From Rhynchonema sp. JSB1_4 (Eukaryota > Nematoda > Chromadorea > Monhysterida > Xyalidae), in assembly GCA_030248065.1 (NCBI GenBank), contig JASAMV010001041.1, positions 1-64,000 of the forward strand: DNA of 64,000 nt. Reading direction: 5' to 3'. The translations under genes were made by a program, and so were the position numbers. This document shows positions 10,418 to 22,400 of this stretch, piece after piece. The notes beneath the pieces are model-generated. The model was not told the origin of the DNA. It worked only from the letters and a program-made list of their open reading frames with translations, and ran no database searches. The stretch's first letter is position 1. Each line of letters starts with the position of its first letter.

Positions 10418-13400
10418 ATGCTGGCGTCATCGCTTCCACATAGCTGTTGGTGCCTAATATTAACGCTTGCATGCCATTATACCGATCGAGCCAGCGCATA
10501 CCGTCTCAATGTGCCCAACATTCTGTTACCAACAAAAGTTGATGCCGCTGTGAATTTCACGCTGGACGTTAGCGACCCGGTCGATGGGTGTTTCACGTGG
10601 TGAGCTGAGTCAATCAAGTCTTATTTGTGATGTCAGTTAGCGTTTGCGATCGTTGCTGTCTGCATCTTATCGCGACTTTTTGACAGTGTAGTTCCTGGTC
10701 CGGCGAAGCGGTTAGTATGCTTACCCATTTATTCGGAGAGGCGGTTAGTGTACATCCCTGCGAAAGTCATTTTTGAGGTAGAAAATTTGACCTATTTTTG
10801 CCCCTTTTTTGAAAAAGTTTCTCCATAAAAAAGGTATTTGGGCGACTTGACAACGTTGACCTAAAACTACTAATTTTAGGCCTAAAATGGCCATTTTAAA
10901 CCCAAAAACGCCTACTTTGGGCAAAAATTGTGGAAATTAAAGATTAGTGTACTAGTGTACGCTAGTCAGGCGGTTAGTGTACCTTAGGGGGACCCCATAA
11001 ACCACACTGGTTTTCTACACATTCCACCACCAATGCAATCGGCGCATCGAGCTGAACGAATTCATGCCCATTTCGCAGGCGATCTACCAAGCCTGACGTG
11101 GCGAGCGTGTCACCAATTGTCGTTGATTCCGATGCCAATTGTTCGGCCGAGTCTGTGGTGACGGTCGTCTGGACACACAAACAACCAATGTCCACCGTTG
11201 TGTTTGCCGAGGACAAAGGTGACTGTTTGATGTTTGTTCGGAATTTCACTTTATGCGTCGGTGCTGAGATCAGGATGAGGATAAGGTACTTTTATCAACA
11301 CTAGTAGTGTTGGTTGATGTTTCACGCCCGAATCATCTTAGCTAAGTGGTTCAATGAGTTCGTGTGAACGCGTGCTGAATCGACGTAACACGCGATTGTC
11401 ACTTTACAATTCACAGCCAGCGGTATTCTATTGCGTTGCGACGTGCTCATCGACGAGATTAGCATCATACAAATTGAGACAACCACACGAAAGTTGTACA
11501 TTGATGACGCGCCCGTGCAGTTTGTGGTGCGCGCGTTGAACGCTAAAGGTGGGCTCGGCAAAATTGTGATGTTGTTTGTAAGATTGCAGAGTTTGTGACA
11601 CCAATCATGAACTTCAGAAAAATTCTCAGAGATGTACATAGTTAAGCTGAAACATCACACCATCGATTGTTAGCACATGCTCTCGCTGCAATTCGGCACT
11701 TCAACAATTTTTGCTCTAACATAACTGAATCATTTCAGTATTTTCGTGTTCAGTTCTCTGCGCAAACCGACTGGAAATACAGATACACAACGTCCCGACC
11801 AAAGCCAAAAAAAGCAGAGGGGCCGGAAAAAAGGGCCCCAAAAAAAAAAAAAACCAAAAAAAAAAAACCCCCCCCCCCCCCCCCTGCCGGTGACTAAACA
11901 TTGAACGTAACCTTTGCACTAATTTCTGCAGACGACAAATTCTCAGCGCTGGATGGTGTTGAGTTCGAATGGTCGATCAAGGACAAGAACGTTGACGGAA
12001 GTGCCCCCATTCTGCATCTGTTGCCGTTCTCGGAGTCGAAATACGAGACGCCACCTGCCATTGAACAATTGGAATTGGCCGGCAAACAGGGTATTTGGGA
12101 TTGTCAGATGTTTGTGACCAATGCCATAATTTACGCACCGCTTTCACCTGCTGGTTATTGCACTGGCATGTGAAGCAACAGTAGTTTTCATGTGACATGC
12201 AGCACACCAACTGACCTGTATTTTTATTTGCAGGCCATGTTGTGCTGGTTGACGGACTGAACACGGGTACGTCACAATTGACAGTCCGATTGGCTGCACC
12301 TGCTTATTCGGTACGTTGATTGGACTGATTGATTCGGTATCATTTGGCGGGCTCCAAATGTTCTCCATCTTCATGGAAAGCGAAACAAAACAAAATTGAA
12401 ACAAGAATTTCGTTTTTCGAAGCTAGCCATGTAACATTTTTCAGCACGTCACATCGCACACTATCGACCTGCTAGTTGTCGCCAGTCTGCATCTGTACCC
12501 TGGCGACGTTTATGTGCCTGTGCAGGCACTGGTCAAATACAGACTGGAAGTATTCAAACAGAATCGATTCGAAGGTGAGGCTGCCTGGGCCTTAAAACAA
12601 ATTTTGTGATTTATGCTGGAAGGAAGCATTCTACGGCGTATGACGTGTGTGGGATACATTCTGGGCAGGCCGTTCTGAGAAATATGTTTTATTTTGTTTT
12701 TGAGCAGACATAAGTCGAGGACAGTCATAAATGGTATTTCGTCGTCTGGGTTCTTATGCTGTGGCCAAAAATGTTGTGATAAAAACACCATTTCCATGCT
12801 CGTTTCAGTTGTGAAACTGCCGTCGCCGCAGTATTTCCTCTCGATAACCGACGAGAAAATAGTGAACTTATATGAAGCAACATCTACTGTTCTGACATTG
12901 CAACTTGGAAAGGTGGACGTGGTTGTGAATGACAGAAGTGAGTTTGCTGCATTTTTACTTTGTTTGGTTTGAAGTCCATTTTATAAAGTTACTGTGGCGC
13001 TGGTCGCATGTCCGCGGCACTTTGTTTCTTTTTGCACATGCGGCTGATGATTCAGCTCGGTTTTCACTGCACACCGTAAAATTCATGCGAAAGCAAATGA
13101 GAACAAATCAGATAAAAGTGCTTGCACGTGAACAGACGTGGGCGCAGAGACGGTGCTGTCACCAGTTGACCTGCCGCGATCCAAAGTGCACGTCGTCACA
13201 CCGGCAACGCTGCATTTTGCCGTCCAACCGCACGCCGTCTGGATACTGGAAGTGGGACGGACCTATGAGGTATCGGTGGTGATGCACGACGCCGCTGCAC
13301 ATCACATGATGATCACCGATGTTGGTCGAATTGGTCATTTGTGATTTATTTGTTCTTAAAACCCCTTATGGCCGATCGAGCCCCCAAATCACTCGGTATC

Positions 13401-16400
13401 TTTTCTATCATCTTTGAAACATAAATATGTTGCTTTGTGCTGTTAATACCAAATCCAAAGCCGGTCACATCGAAAAAGGGTGATCTTCAGTGGTGTCGTT
13501 GAGAAATCGAAAATTTCCCGTACCCAGCCCAAATTTGGGCAAATTTCCCATACATACACCCGGAAATCAAAAATTTCACATCCCATTTGCTTCCAAAATC
13601 TGAATATTTCTCATACCCGAGGGGGTTTCTAAAAAAAGTGACACCCAAAATTTTCCAGAAGTGCCAAAATAGGTCTAAAGTGTTCAGAACCGTATTTTCT
13701 TGCGCAAGCAAGCGCCTGTTGTCGGTTTCAAGCGAAAAATGATCAATTTTGGTGCTTCTCGAATCAAAAAGTCATTTCTCAGGGGCGATTGTTCCCAAAG
13801 TGAAAAACTTCTTATACCTCGGCCGATTTCCCATACCCCATACCAAAGTGTAGAGCCCCCTTCTCCCCCAACGACACCACTAATTATCATGCATTGAAAT
13901 TCTTCGTATTCTTCATACCTTCAATTGCAGAACATGCGTTTTGGCACGACCTTGCCGTTAGAACATTTCGAAATTCTGCACAAATCATTGAACGGCAGCT
14001 ATTTTGTGGCGCGTGCAGTCAAACCGGGACACACACGATTGCGATCGACTTACAATGGAGTGCTGGATGAGGTGCACAGTTTTTCCATCATAGAAATCAC
14101 AAATATGTGTCGGTATTATTAGTGGTAATTGATTGACAACAAAAAACGTAATTATTTTCAGAAAGACACGTTGATCGAAGCTGACAACAAAATTAAGGGC
14201 GAACAACCGATCGATATTTACGATCCGATCAGAGTCGAGCCTGAGCTGGTGGTCTTCCCATGGGATCCGGTGTCAAAGGCAAAGTATCAATATGCTCTCA
14301 AGGTTGGTGGAGGGAATTATGAGAAATTGTGTATGTAGTTTTGAATTTGACGGTTCGCCTACGTAGTGCTTCACTCGTGAATCACTAGCTAGCCTGTATC
14401 GTGGGACAGTGTGGTGTCGTTTCGCGAAACTACCCTTCCAAAATTAAGATATGTAAATGTCTTTTCCAACTACATAAATATACAAAGATAATATTTACTG
14501 CCATTCACAAATCTGTAGCGTTTGTTATTACTTTTTGCAACGCGTTTTTGCATTTTTCAGTACGTCCGTTGTCTACCATAGCACAGTAATACTTTCTCGG
14601 TTACCAAAGACAGAGTTACTGGGTCTTTCACGCAGTCGGGAGAAACGAAAATAATTGTACATGAAAAAAGCATGTTGTTGGAAGGCAGTAGTCATCAGAG
14701 AGAGAGAGAGCCTTTGGCCATTAGGTGGGTCGTGGGTGTTGGCACGGACATAAATGGCGTAAAAATCCGAATTTCACTAAGATGACGTTAGTCGTGCAGC
14801 TTATCATACGTTGCCTTGCTGTTTCAGGCGCACGGCGGCAGTGGTTCGTACGTGTGGTGGTCACGTGATCAGCAGATCGTGGTTGTCAACGAACATTCGG
14901 GTGTGATCACCACACAAACACTCGGCTCGACGGCTGTACGTGCGGCCGACGCCAAACAACGCGCACATTCAAATGCTGCACAGGTACCACATCAATTGTA
15001 TCGATTCATTGGTCAACTGTCAACTTAATGTGATTTGGTTGCAACGCAGGTGCACGTCACGCCACCAGTTCGGTTGGGATTCGGTGTGTCCCACCGTGAG
15101 GCTGAGGTCAACACACAACTCGACCTGAGTGTGGTCGCGTATGGAAATGTGCCCGGTGCGTGTTGGTCAACGTCGTGCGTTGCTTTGATTTGAACGATTT
15201 TGTTAACTTCAGGTATCGGGGAGCACGCGTTTGCTGACTGTCGGCAATTGAAGCTCGATGTGACGCTGGAAAAGAACGATGTGTTTCGACTGCTGAGTGG
15301 TTCGTTAACAACCTTCGGGTGATGTTTTGCGATTAGCTTTTCTGCAACATCGCGTTCGGCAAATGATCATTGTCATCTGCGCTCGAAACATCAATATGTT
15401 GTTTTGACAATGCGGCTGAAGAAATTCTGTTTAGGCTCCACCGATCACTAAATATATTTATTTTTCTAAGCTTGAAAAAAATTCAAACTACCGCGCTCAA
15501 TATTTACAGACCCGAACAGTCTGCCGGTGCACCCATCGAATGGTTGTGCCACGATCGCGCTGTCGGCACTCAAATCGGCTGACACGCGCATCACGATTGC
15601 GTATCGATTCGGCAATGGACAACAGCTGACTGCCACAACCACCATCAGCGCTTTCGAGCCGCTCAAGGTTTGCTTCCGGTTGATTTGTGCAACAAACACT
15701 GGTTCATTTGATGAATGTTGTGTGCTGCTCGTGTTTTATGTTTCACGCCATACTGGTCTTCAAAAATATTGCATCATTGTTGTTACGGGCCATGGGGTGC
15801 CGTTTCTGAATAAGCATCGCAAATACAATAAAGACAAAAAACAAGCCATTATTTTCATCAAAATGCCAGCTAGTGCGTCGTGACGATGACCACGTGCACA
15901 TGTCGGCTGTAGGCGGCGTCGCTCGTCTTGCGTTCATCGATGGACCACGGCCGTGGGTGCTCGACACCTCGGAATACTACGCCACATGTGTGTTTGGATA
16001 CGTAATGATTTATATTGTTTGAAATGTTCGACAAAAACGTGTATGGATGCTGATGTTTCAGTGATTGCGTCAAAGAACGATATTCGTCCGACGAAACTGA
16101 CTGCTAGTGACATGACGTATGAATTGAAGTGTCCTGTTAATGAAATGGTGTCGGTATGTGCATGCTTGTAATTTATTTGGTTTCGATTCTAGTGGCCCTG
16201 AACATAAAAGAAATTTATGTCGTAGAACCTTCACGGCACCGTCGGCAACAAGCCCTCAAAGACCAATCCTCTGCCGGTAGAATCGAAGATTGATATCAAG
16301 TTGGTTCATGTTTTCATGTCATTATCCCTGCAATTTGCAAATGGAAATGACCACGTTGAGCATTAAATTTCAGATTGTGTTGCTCGATGCCGGAACGAGT

Positions 16401-19400
16401 GTGGTTGCAGCCCGAACTGGATCTACCCGATCACCCAGATTTGCCTGCGTGCCCAATCGCCGAAGCTTCATCTGATCCGGTTGGCATTCATTTCTTTTTT
16501 CACTGATGATATTTATGTTTGAGAATTCACCAACTGTAGCGTAAAAATCGTCCGTTCAAACTCATAGGCAGACTTGAAGAGGTCTTTCCCAGTTCTGCAA
16601 TGGAGGCATTTATACATTGTGCTAGTGGCAATCGTTTGTGGATGTAGATTTGTAGAACAGTGGTTGATCGCTTTGTTATGTTTATGTCGTGTGTCTTGCA
16701 GTACCCCGTGCACTATTCGTCGCCATCACGTGTGATCGTGCACGCAACCGGCCGATGTGTCGATGAACAGAACAGTCACACACGGACGTTCGATGACTTC
16801 ACGTCGTTGTTGTTCCATTGGCGCACATCGGACAACAATTTGTTGGGCGTTGACAAAGACGCGAAGACCAGGAACGATGAACGCACACAAAGTTGGTGTC
16901 TGGGAAGCTGTTTCTCACTTTCAGTCACATCTATACTACTAAAACAGGAAGACGTATGTGTGTGTGTGTCTGTGGCCCCCTCCCTCGAAGGTGCGGACGG
17001 GTCAATTTTCACGGGTAGCTTTGGGTATGCTAACGAATCTTCGGGGAGAGGGGTGGCACGGCACGGGCGCGGCGCTGTAGCCGGGCCGTAGGCACGGGTC
17101 CCGTCTAGTATTCGTAGAAATGGGTAATTGTGAGAAGAATTGGGGTTCGTGCTCTTGGTAGAGCAGCGCGCGAATAAATATCGTACTGATGGGTGATAGT
17201 AATGTGAATACAAGGCCGCGGGTTGTGGTACCGAGACAATTGCATGTCCAGATTTCGTCGACATCACGCCGCATGATCGATCTGGCACAGTGGAATTAAA
17301 AGTGACCGCTGACAAATACTTGGATTCGCTGTCGTGTCCACACGATTATGCGTCGAAATATCCGGAAAAGTGCTTGGTTTGTTGGTTTATACAGTTACCA
17401 TTACTGTTTAGCCAAATGTTATTGTCATAACTTTCAGCACGCTCTGCCTCGTGCCCTATCGGCGTCGTGCCGCATCAAGCTGTCCCCTCACGCTCAAGTG
17501 CTGCCCAATCAACTGACCGTCTTCAATCATCCACAATATCGAGCCAAACTCCTTGTCAAAGGCGGGTCCGGTCATTTCCATGTGCTGCCGAACCATCAAC
17601 ATTTGAGATCGATTGCCACCACGGATTTAACGGCGCCAAATAAAATTACGGTAGGCTTGTACGTTTTGTACATTTTGTTTGGTTGTCTTTGTGGGACGAA
17701 TTACCGCAGAACAACACAATAGATATATTTACTGACGTTTCATGCCCAACTGGTGCACTTCTTCAGAGTATCTGCAAAAAACGATGAATAGTTTTGTACA
17801 GGTAATCATTGATTTGCTTCGTTGTTACTCCTTCCGGTGAAATCACAAAATTTGTGTACTTATCAACCGGAACTGGCTTGTGTTTCAAGCCCGAATAGCC
17901 CCAGTTATTTCTTTGGGGTCCTGTAATTTTTTTGTTGTGAGTTCTTGTCTAAGACGCACCTGAAAACCAGCACAACCGTCATTCGATTGTCCAGATCACA
18001 CCAGTGCGCAACGGCCAGTCAGTTGTTCGTGTGGTGGACTTGTGCATGCGCTCACCAGCCATTGATTGTCGACTGCATGTGTCGGACATCGACAGGATTG
18101 AGATCGATGCGCCTGATTTGGTATGTGTCACTGTTATTTGCCTGGTTTTGAAAGGATGGTGGGGAAATCTTATTGTATTTGTTTAATTCTGCAGGTTGAA
18201 TTGTCCAAACAAATCCCTCTGAAAGTGACCGTCTACGACGAATACAAACAGCCATTCAACAGCGATGTTTATGCGTTGATGAAACTCAAATTGAATACCG
18301 ATACGGGAGTGTTGAGTGTAATTGAACGGTTAGTTGATTAGCTAGCACGTATTGATGAACTTTTATTATTGTTATCGAGACAAAAATTAAAACTTAAGAT
18401 ACTGGTTAAGCAGCACTGCTCTCGTTAGGTCGTTCTCGGGTGAAACCAAGGCAAAGCCGGCAAGAAACAATGTACCTCCTCATAGGAATATGTGTACCCA
18501 ATTCATCACATCATTGGATAAATAAAAACATGGTATCTTTTGTTCAGTGCTCAAACCACATCGAACCCATCAACTAGTCACCATTCAACGGGCACAGGTG
18601 AGAGAGTGGGTAATGAGCGATTGATCGCATCTGCTGTGCAGGCAAATGGACATGTCGTGCGGAGTGCACCACATCGAGTGCAGGTACGGTTTGGAGATGA
18701 CATTTGTGAATCTTGGTACCATATGAACCAAAACTGCTGCAGGTGTTCGCGCCATTGAAATTGGACCCGGCCGAAATTACGCTCGTGGTCGCCACTTATT
18801 TTCAAGTCAGTTAATCTGGAAAGTTTGTTGAACGAATATGAAATGTATTGAAATGTGGACAAGTCGTGTTCAGCTGGAACCGATCGGCGGTCCGCAGCCA
18901 TCGCCGACCATCGTGTATTCACTGAATGACACGTCGATCGCGTCCGTGTCGGACAACGGACTGATTGAAACATTACAATTGGGTCACGCCCTCATCACGG
19001 GGGTGGTCATGGACGCAGCACAACAAGTGATTTGCAAGGTGTGCTGGTGTTGCCGAATGGCTCGTCTGTGTTTGCCCTGGTCGGACTGGAAAAATGTTTC
19101 TGGTCATGCAGATAATGATTCGCAATTTTGTGTTGGATCTTGTATGTAACAGGACGGTGAAAAACTTCAACAATAAAAACAGATAATAATACAGGTAACT
19201 GCTTGTTACAGGCACACGTCTATCTGCATGTCATACAACTAACCGGAGTCAGGATTCACGTGCCCACAACGCATGTTTACACCAACACACTGGTGTGTAT
19301 TTTTGTTTTTGCTAGGATCAATTAGAATTTGGCCAATTCTAATGTCGTCGCCGCTTTAGATATTTGCAGTCGACCCGGTTCTAAATGAGCGGAAGAAATG

Positions 19401-22400
19401 CACAAAAGGCCAACTACGCCGACACGAGCTTGATTTCGAAGATGATTTAAAAAATACTGGCGAAACGAAAATAACGAGAAAACCCTCATGCATCAGCACC
19501 ACGTTGCATTCTACAACGTGTAACGTTTCCCAAATCAGCAGCCACATCTGAATGCTTCACCAATCTGCCACCTCCGAAATCGGGCTCGTGTCGTCAACTG
19601 CGACCATCTGCGGACTGGCGTCGACGTCATCAGAATAGGCCTAAAATTGAGAGGTTTCCGCCAATTGTATAAGCCCAATGTATTTGCAGCTGCCACTGTA
19701 CGTGCAAGGCACCAGGTCAAATGTGAACCCATTCTCGTTCGGTGGTCGTCGTCAGCGATACACATTCCATTGGACAATTGACAATGACAACGCTCGAATG
19801 GTCTCGCCTTTTGAATCGGTGAGTGTGTATCGCATACAACGGGTTGCACTTCTACCCGACGCCGTTATAAAGTAGTCTTTGGTTGAGAACTAATGTCAAT
19901 TCCAGTCAGGGTTTATTTTTTCAAAATGGGCTAGTAGCAAGAAGCTAGTAAAATTAAAAATTTAGTAGCTTTTTTGCCGCTGAATACCCATTGTACTAGC
20001 TTTTTTGACCAAAATACAAAATTTAGTAGCTTTTGGGCTACTAAATTTGAAAATTTACTAGCTTTTCAAAAAATTTAGTAGCTAAAAAGCTACTAAATTT
20101 GGTTAAAAAAATCCATGATTCCAGTCATCATTGATCGAAACGGACGCCAACAAATTTGCGATTCGTCTGCGCGCCATGCACGTGGGGCATGTGAATGTGA
20201 AAGTTACGGTCTCAATTACGGCTGACGGCTCGGTGACATTTACTGACAACGTCAGGTGAGTAGGTAGCGTTGAAGTTCTTTGTTGAATTGACAATGCAGG
20301 TTCAGTACAACAATAGCACATCAGTGAAATATAAACTTCGAGTCCTACCGACGACTCAACAATGGCATAAACATAAATCAGTCTTGTGAGCCTTACATTT
20401 GTGATTGCATTGTCACACAGAATAACGATTGTGACGCCACTCGCTCTAACGCAGCCGGCAGATGTGCCCGAGTCAATGATGCACCATGTGCTCATGGCAC
20501 CGAACTCACGTCTGACACTGCAACTGAACAGGTTACTCCCAGTCAGTGCAATGTGCTGAGCTGGAAATGTATTCCGCCATTTGCATGGATGCAGTGTGTT
20601 TGATAACACTGATTTGCTGGCCTCGTCATGACGTAAGAGGTCAAGATATGTTACAATAAGAACTGAAATGTGTTGGATGTTCCTCCTGGGTAATGGATCA
20701 GTTCTGTCAACATCTCACTAATACAGAGCTGCAAACACTACTTTGCCCAGCCAATGCACCCTATTGCAGTGTGAACGCAGCACACAAGTACAGCATGTCG
20801 CGGCTGGCTGACCCTGGTCATGGCCAACCGAGCAGCTGTCCGTGGGTGTCCGTCGACCAAAATGGACAGTTGCGTGCCGCTGGTGTGAGTGGACGTTGTG
20901 TGCTGAGTGCACATGTCGAGTCGCACTTGGCACATAATGAAACATTGGCTGTGCTAGTCGAGGTGCGTCAGTTTGGCCGGGATACTACTTTGTTTTAATC
21001 TTTTCTGCTGTGGAGAATCCGGCCAATACAGTACAGACATGTGAGTGGGAACCTTTTGTACTGTGGTGGCAAAACGTTCTTGTGGGAAATTGAGATAAAG
21101 AACGTGCAGGCTTGTTGGATGCGCTGGTGATTTGCATTTCACAACGTTCTGTGAAAAAGCCCTGGGTATTTTGTCAGGCCTGAACATCTAGTGCATTCGC
21201 GCTAACGATGGCCTGGAGCACCGCTCGTCTGCGAGAGCAGGACGAAACGGGCAACCCAAAACACGCTGCACAAATCTTATGTGTATGATGTTCTGTTATT
21301 TTGTGCATAATGGTCTTGTGCTGCAGGGTTCAGAAGGAAATGTGCAGATACAGTGTTCTCAATGTACCGAATGCGTCGATTCGCAGGTGCTTCCCGTGTG
21401 CTACCTGTTAATCAGTGACATGAGCGAGCTGCCGATCAGTGCTGTTGTGTCAGTGCTGCCCGTCAGTTCAGGTGGTCAGCTGCAAGTGACTGCACATGAC
21501 AACTACGGCAGACAGATGCATGCGAATGGGGCAAGGTTGAGATTGAGATTACACAGGTGAGTGGACGTGAGATTGAAACATCGTTATCTTGCACAGATCT
21601 TTTGGCTGCAGTCAATCTCGGCTTGATTGATGTGACCCTGCATTCCAGATTCGACCAAACCGAATTGACCGACAAACATGCGAACGGCAGTGCGGTTGTG
21701 TTGTGGCACAGTCAAGGCGATACGGTGCTCAAGGTGCGTTAAACATCTTGTTTGTTTGTTATATGTAAGTTTTATCAACAAAGTGTAACACCAAAGTCAT
21801 GTTAGTATGCAAGACTAGCGAGTTGCCCAGCAGTAGATCCGAAGCCGAATGATGTGATCTGCTTGCTCAAAAGCACAGGCCTGGGACGATGCACAGCCGA
21901 AAGTGGCCGATTATGTCCGAATGCCCGTGGGTGATGTGCTGAAACCAACGAACCGAAAGTTTGTCGTTGGTGACCTTGTACGATTCGACTCGCCTTTCGA
22001 ACTTGGTGAGTTGGCGTTGGGTCAGCAACTTGAATGAACATGCCGCGTACGGTAATGTTCTTTTGGACAATTCCTGGACAAATCGATGAGAAAACCGTAC
22101 AATTACTAGATCTGCCAGTCAATACTTTTCTGTCCATTATCCAAGTGATCATCCCTTTCTTGCGATGACACAGGCCAAACCGGCATATGGTCATCCAGCC
22201 AACCAACAGTGATGCATGTTGATGCACACAGTGGTGTGGGGCAGGCATTGCGAACGGGCACAACTGTCGTTGCCGTGTCAAACGGACATGTCCCGTTGAC
22301 GAAAATAATGGTCGGTTACGTTGGCTTTGACACTTCAATTTGCAACAATCGGTGTCTTCTCGATCCACGGCACATGTCCATGTGCGCATTAAAAGTGTAT

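Noticed and set aside
11838..11885. A/C homopolymer block as an assembly join
   Set aside because: The flanking gp210 exons 3 and 4 are in correct order and phase, so there is no sign of a misjoin, only possible length error.
16776..17315. 179-codon minus-strand open frame in gp210 intron 19
   Set aside because: It spans two gp210 exons and the GC-rich Helitron-like element antisense; no family motifs. Its length is a composition effect.
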